DNA of 64,000 nucleotides from Rhizobium sp. WYCCWR10014 (GTDB lineage Bacteria > Pseudomonadota > Alphaproteobacteria > Rhizobiales > Rhizobiaceae). Shown one piece after another: positions 35,960 to 43,709 of the stretch. A program made the position numbers and the translations under genes. Each line of letters begins with the position of its first letter. Positions within the stretch are counted from its first letter, which is position 1. Below the pieces are notes generated by a model. It had not been told where the DNA came from. It was given only the letters and a program-made list of their open reading frames with translations, and searched no databases. Location of the stretch: NCBI RefSeq assembly GCF_001657485.1, contig NZ_LXFU01000024.1, forward strand, positions 310,001 to 374,000, in the 5' to 3' direction.

Positions 35960-37330
35960 TTAACGCCGCGTCCGGCCGTCATATTGCTTCACCGTATCCC
36001 CGCCGAAGATCAGACGTTGCGGATTGCGGTCAAAGTTGGTGATCGTATCGTTCAGATTGCTCACGGTTCCGCGCATGTCGTTGACGAGAGTCTGCACGTC
36101 GCGCAAGCCGCCGCTCGAGAATTTCTGCAGATTGTCGGCAATCGGCCCAATGCGCGAATTCAGGTTGTCGGCGACCTTCTTGAAGGATTCCAGCGTATTG
36201 CGCGCTTCAGTGAACAGCGATTGCGTATTGTCCGTTCCAAGCAGCGCATCGACCTTGATGAGAATGCCGTCGATGCGGGTCGAGGCCGAATTCAGCTTGT
36301 TTGAAAGCTGCGACACGTCCTGGATCGTCTGGTCGATGTCTTTCTGGCGCGCCGAAACCGTGTTGGCGACATCGCGGATCGAGGCGACCGCAGCGCGCGC
36401 ATCCTTGGTTGCCTGCGCAATATCGTCGACGGAACCCTTCACCTTCGACGGGTCGATCTGGGCAACGAGCGTATCGACGCGGTCGAGTGTCGCCTGCGCC
36501 TGCTTGCCGAAATCGTTGAAGGTTGTGGCCGTCTGGTCGAACTTCTGGATCGCGCCCTTGAGGTCGCCCGAGGCATCGGCGACATTGGCTGTAATCTTCT
36601 CGGCATTGGAGACGATGTTGTCGATCTTCTGCGCATCGACTGCCTTGACCAGCGATTCGACCGCTTGAAGCGTCGAATCGACACGACCGGAGACCGCCTT
36701 CACCGTATCGGAGAGCTGGCCGACGCTCTGCAGGAAGGCGTCGATATTGCCGGAATTCTTGGCAAGCGCATCGGAGAACGTCTCGGCATTCTTGAAAGTC
36801 TCGGTCAGCGGCCCGCGCGAATCTTCGATGAAACCCTGAAGTTCGCCGACCGCGTCGTTGGCGCGATCGAGGATCTTGTCGGCGGTCGCCAGAAGATTGG
36901 TGACGCTCGACTGGTCGGCGACGATGACGGCGCGTTTGCCGTTGTCGATCGCATGCTGGAGAATGCTTTCCTCGCCCTTGCGGCCGCCCGAGAGTTCGAT
37001 ATAGGCAGCCCCGGTCAAACCCTGGATTTCAAGGGCGGCCTTGGTGGAGGGGTAGATCGGCGCATCGGTACGCACCTGGGTGAAAGCCAGCGAATATTGC
37101 GGATCGTCGGCATCGATCGACAGCGTCTGCACCGAGCCGATCTGAATACCGTTGAAGCGCACCGGCGAGCCGACGCTGAGGCCGTTGGCCGAGCCCGGAA
37201 TACGAACGATCAGTTCCGTCATCGGGCCGCCGCGGCCATATTCGGCCATCCAGTAAACGAAGCCGAAGGCCGCCGCGATCACCAGCACCGTGAAAAAACC
37301 GACAATCGTGTAATTGGCTTTGGTTTCCAT
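35960..37330 (-). CDS. mlaD: MlaD-like MCE-domain protein
   Basis: A 456-residue periplasmic lipid-shuttle component. A single membrane segment lies at about residues 7-27 (YTIVGFFTVLVIAAAFGFVYW). The MCE domain follows (about 35-110: PGSANGLSVGSPVRFNGIQIGSVQTL ... ALEIQGLTGAAYIELSGG). The C-terminal ~320 residues are long amphipathic helix, much longer than the ~180-residue E. coli MlaD, suggesting an extended needle-like channel as in PqiB/YebT-type or mycobacterial MCE proteins. It lies 9 bases downstream of the ATPase gene. Substrate is presumably phospholipid. Confidence 0.92.
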   Translation of the reverse strand: METKANYTIVGFFTVLVIAAAFGFVYWMAEYGRGGPMTELIVRIPGSANGLSVGSPVRFNGIQIGSVQTLSIDADDPQYSLAFTQVRTDAPIYPSTKAALEIQGLTGAAYIELSGGRKGEESILQHAIDNGKRAVIVADQSSVTNLLATADKILDRANDAVGELQGFIEDSRGPLTETFKNAETFSDALAKNSGNIDAFLQSVGQLSDTVKAVSGRVDSTLQAVESLVKAVDAQKIDNIVSNAEKITANVADASGDLKGAIQKFDQTATTFNDFGKQAQATLDRVDTLVAQIDPSKVKGSVDDIAQATKDARAAVASIRDVANTVSARQKDIDQTIQDVSQLSNKLNSASTRIDGILIKVDALLGTDNTQSLFTEARNTLESFKKVADNLNSRIGPIADNLQKFSSGGLRDVQTLVNDMRGTVSNLNDTITNFDRNPQRLIFGGDTVKQYDGRTRR

Positions 37331-37339
37331 CTTATCCGG

Positions 37340-38179
37340 TCACTTCCCGCTGCTGCCGTGCCGCGCGCTATCGTTCTGCGGCACGATCGAGCGTGCCCGC
37401 TTACCTTTGAAATAGGCCTGCACCCACGGATCGTCATAGGCCAGCATGTCGTCGATCGTACCTTCCACCATTACCCGTTTCTTTCCGAGCACGGCAATAC
37501 GGTCGCAGACCGAAAACAGGCTATCGAGGTCATGCGTCACCATATACACGGTCAGTCCCAGACTATCGCGCAGATTAGCGATCAATTCGTCGAATTCGGC
37601 CGCACCGATCGGATCGAGACCGGAGGTCGGCTCGTCCAGGAAGACGAGTTCCGGATCGAGTGACAGCGCGCGGGCAAGGGCTGCGCGCTTGATCATGCCG
37701 CCGGACAGTTCGGATGGATATTTGTCGGCGGCATCGGCTGCAAGCCCGACCATGCGAATCTTCAGATGCGCCAGCTCGTCCATCAGCGAGGTCGGCAGGT
37801 CGAGATATTCCCGCATCGGAACCTGGATGTTTTCCTTGACCGTCAGCGACGAGAACAGCGCTCCCTGCTGAAACAGCACGCCCAGCCGCATGTCGAGCGC
37901 GTTGCGCTGCGGTTCGTCGAGCTCGTCGAAATCCTGGCCGAGGATCTTGATCGTGCCGGAGCGGCGCGGCAGCAGCCGAAGCACCGTGCGCATCAGCACC
38001 GATTTACCGGTGCCCGAAGCGCCGACGAATCCGAGGATCTCGCCGCGATAGATGTTAAGATTGAGATTGTCGAGCACCACCTTGGAGCCGAAGCCGACGG
38101 TCACGTCGCGCGCCGAAAGCACGATATCCCTGCCCTGTTCTTCGCTTTCGATCGGTTGTTCGTCCACGTGGTCCGCCAT
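37340..38179 (-). CDS. mlaF: MlaF-like ABC transporter ATPase
   Basis: A 279-residue ATP-binding subunit that powers lipid transport between the membranes. The Walker A motif GASGTGKS is at residues 53-60, the signature LSGGM and Walker B LVFLDEPTSGLD are intact, with the H-loop VTHDLDS. The C-terminal part has the MlaF-like extension (VMVEGTIDDMLAYDDPWVQAYFKG). The ATG at 38179 follows the permease TAG by one base; 33 further in-frame bases upstream would overlap the permease gene and are less likely. It is the second gene of the operon. Confidence 0.95.
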   Translation of the reverse strand: MADHVDEQPIESEEQGRDIVLSARDVTVGFGSKVVLDNLNLNIYRGEILGFVGASGTGKSVLMRTVLRLLPRRSGTIKILGQDFDELDEPQRNALDMRLGVLFQQGALFSSLTVKENIQVPMREYLDLPTSLMDELAHLKIRMVGLAADAADKYPSELSGGMIKRAALARALSLDPELVFLDEPTSGLDPIGAAEFDELIANLRDSLGLTVYMVTHDLDSLFSVCDRIAVLGKKRVMVEGTIDDMLAYDDPWVQAYFKGKRARSIVPQNDSARHGSSGK

Positions 38180-38180
38180 C

Positions 38181-39350
38181 CTAAAAATCGATCGCTGCAT
38201 AGAACATCGCAAAAAGCCCGTCCATCAGGATGACGACGAAAATCGCCTTCACCACCGCCGCCGTCACATGCTGGCCGAGCGATTCCGCACTACCGCCGAC
38301 CTTCAGCCCCTCGACGGCGGCGACGATGCCGATGACCAGCGCCATGAACGGCGCCTTGATCATGCCTGAGAGCACCGTCGACAGGGTCACCGCTTCGTGC
38401 AGGCGCGACAGGAAGTTGGCGAAGGTGATGCCGGAATAGCCCCAGGCGACAGCGGCAGCGCCGCCCAGCGAGGCGAAATTTGCGAGCACCGTCAAAAGCG
38501 GCAGCGCAATGGTCAGCGCCACCAGTCGTGGGAAGATCAGCACGCCGATCGGGTTCAGCCCCATCACCTTCAGCGCGTCGATCTCCTCGCGCATCTTCAT
38601 CGAGCCGATTTCGGCGGTGATCGCGCTGCCCGAGCGGCCGGCGATCATAATCGAGGTCAGAAGCACGCCGATTTCGCGTAATTGCAGGATGCCGACGAGA
38701 TCGACGACGAAGACCTCAGCGCCGAAGTAACGCAGCTGGAAGGCGCCCTGCTGGGCGATGATCGCCCCGATCAGGAAAGACATCAGCAAGATGATCGGAA
38801 CGGCGCGAACGCCCATATGGTCGATCTGGTTGACGATCGAGGCCGGCGAAACGCCGCTGCCGCGGCCGAATTTCATCTGCGCGCCGCGCACCGCCGAGCC
38901 GAGGATATACATGGCGGCGGCAAAATTGTCCCAGACCTCATAGGTCATTTTGCCGATCGGCGCGAAAATGCGCGTGGCAAGCGAGACTTTCTCCGTCTGC
39001 TCCGGCTCGGCCTTGGCCGGCTCCTCGGAAAACATCTCCAGCATTTCGTCGATATGCGAGTTGGTGCCTTCGAAGCGAAGCGTCCGCCCGCCCGCCTCTT
39101 CTTGCTTCTTCAGCCGGCACAGCAGCCAGATGCCGGCTGTGTCGATCTCCGAAATCTCCGAGAGGTCTACCGTCAGGTCGCCATTCTTCTTCTGCAGGAG
39201 CTTTTCGAAATCGCGCAGCACCAGATGGATGTAGGCGCTGCGCCAATTGCCCTGAAGACGCACACGCTGTCCCGAGCCATCAGCCTGGTCGTCCACTTGC
39301 AGTGAGGCGGCGTTGCGATTCTCGGCGTTCAAGATACTTGTGTCTTTCAA
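38181..39350 (-). CDS. mlaE: MlaE-like permease with N-terminal STAS domain
   Basis: A 389-residue inner-membrane protein. Residues ~20-105 are a STAS domain (VDLSEISEIDTAGIWLLCRLKKQEEAGG), the function that is supplied by the separate MlaB protein in E. coli. From about 130 the MlaE permease domain follows, with five or so membrane segments and the typical FLIGAIIAQQGAFQLRYFGAE, EIGVLLTSIMIAGRSGSAITAEIGSM and MGLNPIGVLIFPRLVA. It is the first gene of the operon mlaE-mlaF-mlaD-lipoprotein and is divergent from the dipeptide epimerase gene. The STAS fusion explains the absence of mlaB. Confidence 0.95.
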   Translation of the reverse strand: MKDTSILNAENRNAASLQVDDQADGSGQRVRLQGNWRSAYIHLVLRDFEKLLQKKNGDLTVDLSEISEIDTAGIWLLCRLKKQEEAGGRTLRFEGTNSHIDEMLEMFSEEPAKAEPEQTEKVSLATRIFAPIGKMTYEVWDNFAAAMYILGSAVRGAQMKFGRGSGVSPASIVNQIDHMGVRAVPIILLMSFLIGAIIAQQGAFQLRYFGAEVFVVDLVGILQLREIGVLLTSIMIAGRSGSAITAEIGSMKMREEIDALKVMGLNPIGVLIFPRLVALTIALPLLTVLANFASLGGAAAVAWGYSGITFANFLSRLHEAVTLSTVLSGMIKAPFMALVIGIVAAVEGLKVGGSAESLGQHVTAAVVKAIFVVILMDGLFAMFYAAIDF

Positions 39351-39449
39351 GGCTTACAGCGACATTGCCGAATCGCGAAGCAGATCGTTCGCCCGGCGCG
39401 TCAATATACAGAAGCACCGTGCAATTTCCATGCTTGCAGGAGAGCAATA

Positions 39450-40433
39450 ATGCCGCGCACCCTCGATATCCAGATGAATTCCTTTCCGATTGCCGGGACC
39501 TTCACCATCTCGCGCGGGGCAAAGACCGAAGCCGAGGTCATCACCTGCACGCTTATCGAAGAAGGTGCGCATGGGCTCGGCGAATGCGTGCCCTACCGCC
39601 GCTACGGCGAGACCATGGAGAGTGTTTTCGCCCAGATCGAAGCGGCGCGACCGCTGATCGAGGCCGGCATTTCGCGCCGTGACCTGCTGTCGGCTATGCC
39701 GCCGGGCGCTGCCCGCAACGCCGTCGATTGCGCCCTCTGGGACCTCGAGGCGAAGCGGACGGGAGACAGCGTCGCCGGCCGCCTCGGCCTTGCCGATCTG
39801 AAGCCGCTCACCACCGCCTACACCATCTCGCTCGGTGAACCGGAGGTGATGGCCGCTCAGGCGCGCGAGCATGCCGGCCGTGCGCTGCTGAAGGTCAAGG
39901 TCGGCACCGGCGACGATGAAAGCCGCATCCGCGCTGTCCGCGCCGCCGCGCCCGATGCTGAAATCATCCTCGACGCCAATGAAGGCTGGCCGGAAGCAGT
40001 GTTGGAGCGTCATCTCCATATCGCCGCGGAAGCAGGCATCGCCCTCGTCGAGCAGCCATTGCCGGTCGGCCGCGATGGGCTGCTTGCCGATATCCGTCGC
40101 CCGCTCCTCGTCTGCGCCGATGAGAGCGTCCACCACACCGGCGATCTCGCAAGCCTTGCCGACCGCTACGATGCGATCAACATCAAGCTCGACAAGACGG
40201 GCGGCCTGACGGAAGCGCTGTCGATGAAGGCCGAGGCCGAACGGCTTGGATTCAGCATCATGATCGGCTGCATGGTCGGCACCTCGCTTGCCATGGCGCC
40301 CGCCGTTCTGCTCGCCCAGAATGCCGATTTCGTCGATCTCGATGGTCCGCTACTGCTTGCCCGCGACCGCGAACCCAGCCTGCGTTACGCCGCTTCGCTG
40401 GTCTTTCCGCCCGAAAGCGCCCTCTGGGGCTGA
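39450..40433 (+). CDS. L-Ala-D/L-Glu (dipeptide) epimerase
   Basis: A 327-residue enolase-superfamily enzyme of the muconate-lactonizing subgroup. The catalytic KxK is K148-V-K150 (LLKVKVG); metal ligands are Asp175 (ILDANEGW), Glu in LVEQPLP and Asp in CADES; the opposite base is Lys in NIKLDKTGG. IMIGCMVGTSLAMAPA near the C-terminus is typical of dipeptide epimerases, which convert L-Ala-D-Glu released from murein to L-Ala-L-Glu for recycling. The start ATG at 39450 follows GAGAGC. Its last 49 bases overlap the convergent MFS gene. It fits the wall-recycling theme of the neighbouring carboxypeptidase. Confidence 0.9.
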   Translation: MPRTLDIQMNSFPIAGTFTISRGAKTEAEVITCTLIEEGAHGLGECVPYRRYGETMESVFAQIEAARPLIEAGISRRDLLSAMPPGAARNAVDCALWDLEAKRTGDSVAGRLGLADLKPLTTAYTISLGEPEVMAAQAREHAGRALLKVKVGTGDDESRIRAVRAAAPDAEIILDANEGWPEAVLERHLHIAAEAGIALVEQPLPVGRDGLLADIRRPLLVCADESVHHTGDLASLADRYDAINIKLDKTGGLTEALSMKAEAERLGFSIMIGCMVGTSLAMAPAVLLAQNADFVDLDGPLLLARDREPSLRYAASLVFPPESALWG

Positions 40434-41605
40434 AGATAATAAGCGAAGATGACGAGCCCGAGGCCGGTGAACGCGACCACGGCCATGACGTAATAGCTGA
40501 CGACGCCGAGCCAGGCGTAGAGATAACCCGACGCCAGGGTCATCAGCGCCATCGCCATGCCGACATAGAAGAAATAGGCGCCCTGCGCCGAGGATTCCTG
40601 CGTCTCCTGCACCGTCGCCACGATCCGCCGCTGCACGCCGGTATGCACGAAGGCGTAGGTGAAGCCGTGGAAACATTGCAGCAAGAAGAAACCGGCAAAT
40701 CCCGTATTCATCGGAAACAGGATCCAGCGGCAGACGCTGATGGCGCAGCCGAAGCGGATCAGCGTCCAGGCGTCGAAGCGACGGTTGAGGCGCTTCGACA
40801 AGAAGAACACCGTCACCTCCGAAGCGACGCCGGCGCTCCAGAGCAGCCCGACCTCAGTGCCGGAGAAGCCGAGTTGATGCCAGTAGATCGAGGAAAAAGC
40901 GTTGAGCACCGCATGGCTCGACTGCTGGATGGCGACGCCGATCAGAAGCAGCAGCAGATGCGGCTCGCGCAGGCCGCTGCCGGTAGCGGCTGGAATGTTG
41001 ATCGGCTGGCCGCGTCGTCTCGTCGGCCCGATGCGCGGGCAGAAGATCGCCATGACAACGGTCATGATAAAGCCGAACGCCATGACATCAAGCACCATCC
41101 CGCCGCCCCATCGGCTGATCATCTGGCCACCGACCAGCGTCGAGACGATGAAGGCGATCGAGCCCCACACGCGCATCGATCCGTAATCGAGCCCCCAGCG
41201 GCGCACGCCCGAGATGACGATCGATTCGACGACGGGCACATAGGGCGCGAAGGTGGCGCCCTGCAGCGCATAGACGATGGTCACCGGCCAGAAGGTGGTC
41301 GTCCAGAAGAGCGCGATCGCCGTCAGCAGCGACAGGCCGCCCGACCAAAGCAGCACATCGGCGCGCTCCTTCAAGCGATCGGCGATCATGGCGACGACAG
41401 GCGCCACCAGCACGCGAACCACCATCGGTATGGCAAGGATGATGCCAATCTCATGGTCGCTGAAGCTGTGGGTTGCGAGCCAGACGGGAAAAAACGGCAG
41501 GACGATGCCGTTGACGAGCAGCGGCGCACAATAGGAAAGCGCGCTGAGCAGCCGGAAGCGCGGCGGCGCTCCCTCACCCGTCGGGGAATTTTGAGCGGGA
41601 ATCAT
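40385..41605 (-). CDS. MFS transporter, HcaT/phenylpropionate-permease-like
   Basis: A 406-residue 12-helix transporter of the MFS_1-like (PPP) group. Visible features: the first helix LLSALSYCAPLLVNGIVLPFFPVWLA with HSFSDHEIGIILAIPMVVRVLVAPVVAMIADRLKER, the loop motif A equivalent, and CFHGFTYAFVHTGVQRRIV in the second half, typical of HcaT. Possible substrates are aromatic acids or nucleoside-like molecules; the group is poorly characterised. The start at 41605 gives a normal N-terminus. Its 3' end overlaps the epimerase gene by 49 bases in the opposite direction. Location beside the epimerase does not prove a peptide substrate. Confidence 0.88.
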   Translation of the reverse strand: MIPAQNSPTGEGAPPRFRLLSALSYCAPLLVNGIVLPFFPVWLATHSFSDHEIGIILAIPMVVRVLVAPVVAMIADRLKERADVLLWSGGLSLLTAIALFWTTTFWPVTIVYALQGATFAPYVPVVESIVISGVRRWGLDYGSMRVWGSIAFIVSTLVGGQMISRWGGGMVLDVMAFGFIMTVVMAIFCPRIGPTRRRGQPINIPAATGSGLREPHLLLLLIGVAIQQSSHAVLNAFSSIYWHQLGFSGTEVGLLWSAGVASEVTVFFLSKRLNRRFDAWTLIRFGCAISVCRWILFPMNTGFAGFFLLQCFHGFTYAFVHTGVQRRIVATVQETQESSAQGAYFFYVGMAMALMTLASGYLYAWLGVVSYYVMAVVAFTGLGLVIFAYYLQPQRALSGGKTSEAA

Positions 41606-41754
41606 GGGTGGACCTGAAGGAAACTCGTCGTTGTCCTAACACACCACCCTGGAAGCGACTATTGCGAGAAATAGCCGTTCTGAAACGTTTTAGAAAATAA
41701 ATAGGGCCTGTCGCCTTGCGGTAACGGCTAAATTCCTACTGCAAAATTTCAAAG

Positions 41755-41801
41755 TGCTACGGCGTCCTTCGCGCGTCTGAAAAGACGCCCGGCGCTGTAA
41801 A
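41755..41801. repeat. Degenerate palindromic intergenic element
   Basis: GCGTCT / AGACGC at 41773-41786 flanked by partly matching GTGCTACGGCG and CGGCGCTGTAA. It looks like a decayed copy of the element at 33875-33918 and lies just beyond the stop of the phosphoesterase gene. Confidence 0.5.
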
Positions 41802-41816
41802 GCGCGGGCGCCAAAA

Positions 41817-42659
41817 TCAGGCGGCCTGCGGGGCCAGCTCACCCCCGTCACGCATTTCGATGGCGGTAAGCGCCGGCACGCTGCTGGCGAGCGAACGCCA
41901 GGTGATCAGTTCGAAGGTGCCGTCCTCGTGTTCGGCGACCGCCGTGCAGCTTTCCACCCAATCGCCGGTGTTGATGTAACGGATACCGTCCATGTCCTGG
42001 ATGATGGCATGATGGATATGTCCGCAGATCACCCCATCGGCGCCGTTTTTGCGGGCTTCCTCAGCCACGACGCGCTCGAATTCGCCGATGAAATTGACGG
42101 CATGCTTGACCTGCAGCTTCGCCCAGGCCGAGAACGACCAGTAAGGCATGCCGAGCCGGCGGCGCACCGCCGCCAGGATAATGTTGATGCGGATCGCCGT
42201 GTCGTAGGCCCAGTCGCCGAGATAGGCGAGCAGTCGGGCGTTGCGGACCACGACGTCGAACTCGTCGCCGTGCAGAATGAGGTATTTCTTGCCGTCGGCG
42301 CCGTCATGCATCATACGCTCGACGACCTCGATGCCGCCGAAATGCATGCCTGGGAAGGCGCGGAGGAATTCGTCGTGATTGCCGGGAATATAGACGACGC
42401 GCGTGCCCTTGCGCGCCTTGCGCAACAGTTTCTGGACGACGTCGTTGCAGACCTGTGGCCAGTACCAGCTGCGCTTCAGGCGCCAGCCGTCGACGATGTC
42501 GCCGACGAGCACGATCGTATCGGCCTCGTGGTGGCGCAGGAAATCCAGCAGGAAGTCGGCCTTCGCGGCCTTCGAGCCGAGATGGACATCGGAAATGAAG
42601 AGCGTGCGGAAATGTCTGGGTTCCATCATGTCTTTCACGAGCTGCCGCTCATGTCCCAT
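41817..42659 (-). CDS. LpxH-like metallophosphoesterase (UDP-2,3-diacylglucosamine diphosphatase type)
   Basis: A 280-residue calcineurin-fold phosphoesterase. The metal-binding motifs are complete: DVHLGS (residues 24-29), VLVGDIVDGW, YIPGNHDEFLRAF, LHGDEFD and CGHIHHA. The FISDVHLGSKAAKADFLLDFL start and the SWYWPQVCNDVVQKLLRKARKG segment match rhizobial proteins annotated as UDP-2,3-diacylglucosamine diphosphatase, an enzyme of lipid A synthesis, although true LpxH/LpxI assignment is not certain. Start at 42659; an internal Met-Met at residues 11-12 is an alternative. A set of three tandem hairpin repeats lies in its upstream region. Confidence 0.85.
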   Translation of the reverse strand: MGHERQLVKDMMEPRHFRTLFISDVHLGSKAAKADFLLDFLRHHEADTIVLVGDIVDGWRLKRSWYWPQVCNDVVQKLLRKARKGTRVVYIPGNHDEFLRAFPGMHFGGIEVVERMMHDGADGKKYLILHGDEFDVVVRNARLLAYLGDWAYDTAIRINIILAAVRRRLGMPYWSFSAWAKLQVKHAVNFIGEFERVVAEEARKNGADGVICGHIHHAIIQDMDGIRYINTGDWVESCTAVAEHEDGTFELITWRSLASSVPALTAIEMRDGGELAPQAA

Positions 42660-42740
42660 CTTTCATCTAACCTTCCAAAACCAGACTCGTGTTTCAGGAA
42701 GATGACAAGCTGGGGAAAAGCCCTGCAAACCTGTTCATCC

Positions 42741-42809
42741 CCGCGCGGGCCGGAGGCCCGTCGCCGCGCTGGCAGAATGCCTGTCGCCGCGCGGGCAGGA
42801 TGCCCTTCG
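42741..42809. repeat. Three tandem 23-base units, each a hairpin
   Basis: Units 42741-42763, 42764-42786 and 42787-42809 share CCGCGCKGGC...TGCCYGTCG-like sequence; each contains a small stem (GGGC/GCCC, GGCA/TGCC, GGGCA/TGCCC). Compensating changes keep every stem paired. The array sits between two divergent genes. Confidence 0.8.
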
Positions 42810-42894
42810 CCGCCAGGCCCGCCGACAATGTTGCCCTGCGCATTCAGGGCGTTCATGATGGCGGCGATTCATATCCGACAATGCGGGATGGCTG

Positions 42895-43644
42895 ATGCGT
42901 CTTTTTCTTGTTCGCCACGGCGAATCCCTCGGCAACATCAACGAACAGGCCTACCGTCAATTCGGCGATCACAACGTGCCGCTGACGCAGTGGGGCCATC
43001 GGCAGGCTCTGGAGGCAGGCGGCGTGATCGCGTCCTATCTCAAGGCATTGCCAAGCGCGGGTTTCGGCAAGCTGCATATCTGGTATTCGCCCTTTCTGAG
43101 AACCCGGCAGAGCAAGGATGCGCTGCTCGAAGCCCTGCCGGAAAGCTTCGTCGGCGATATCAGGGAGGATTATCTGCTGCGCGAGCAGGATTTCGGTCTC
43201 TTCACCGAAATCTACGACCACGCCGAACAGAAGCAGAAGTTTCCCGATGAGTTCGAAAAATGGGCGAGGCTGCGCAGCAACAGCGGCAAGTTCTACGCAC
43301 GGCCGCCGGATGGAGAAAGCCGGGCGGATGTGGCCCAGCGGGTGCGCCTGTTCCTCCAGACCGTTATGCACGACGCCGAAAATAGCGACCACAACCTGGT
43401 GATCGTCGGTCATGGCGTCACCAACCGGGCGGTCGAAATGAATTTCCTGCACCGCCCTGTCGAGTGGTTCGAGCGCTCCGACAATCCCGGAAACGCCGAT
43501 ATCACCCTGATCGAGGGGACGCGCTCGCAAGGATACGAGTCGATCCTGCTGCATCAGGCGGTCGACCGGCAACCCGGACAGGAATGCGAACTGCGCGATG
43601 CCTATGGCGCCGACGTGACGATCACGCCGAAGCCGACCGCATAG
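42895..43644 (+). CDS. Histidine phosphatase family protein
   Basis: A 249-residue branch-1 histidine phosphatase (phosphoglycerate-mutase fold). Catalytic motif FLVRHGESLGNINEQAYRQFGDH at the N-terminus, second arginine region YSPFLRTRQSKDALLEAL, the Glu-rich segment DYLLREQDFGLFTE, and the second histidine in NLVIVGHGVTNRAVEMNFLHRPVEWFE. It is longer than typical mutases and resembles broad-specificity phosphatases; the substrate is unknown. The ATG at 42895 overlaps the end of the hairpin-rich intergenic region. It is convergent with the RND pump gene; a 7-base stem (43677-43683 with 43689-43695) lies between them. Confidence 0.88.
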   Translation: MRLFLVRHGESLGNINEQAYRQFGDHNVPLTQWGHRQALEAGGVIASYLKALPSAGFGKLHIWYSPFLRTRQSKDALLEALPESFVGDIREDYLLREQDFGLFTEIYDHAEQKQKFPDEFEKWARLRSNSGKFYARPPDGESRADVAQRVRLFLQTVMHDAENSDHNLVIVGHGVTNRAVEMNFLHRPVEWFERSDNPGNADITLIEGTRSQGYESILLHQAVDRQPGQECELRDAYGADVTITPKPTA

Positions 43645-43709
43645 TTCCTTAAATCGGACCGGTGCAAAGGTGTTGCGGGTTGCGCAAGGCAACCCACCAA
43701 CTCTTCACC

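Noticed and set aside
42635..42941. Small ORFs across the hairpin array upstream of the LpxH-like gene
   Set aside because: Frames differ between units and carry no start signal; the sequence is better explained as tandem structured DNA.
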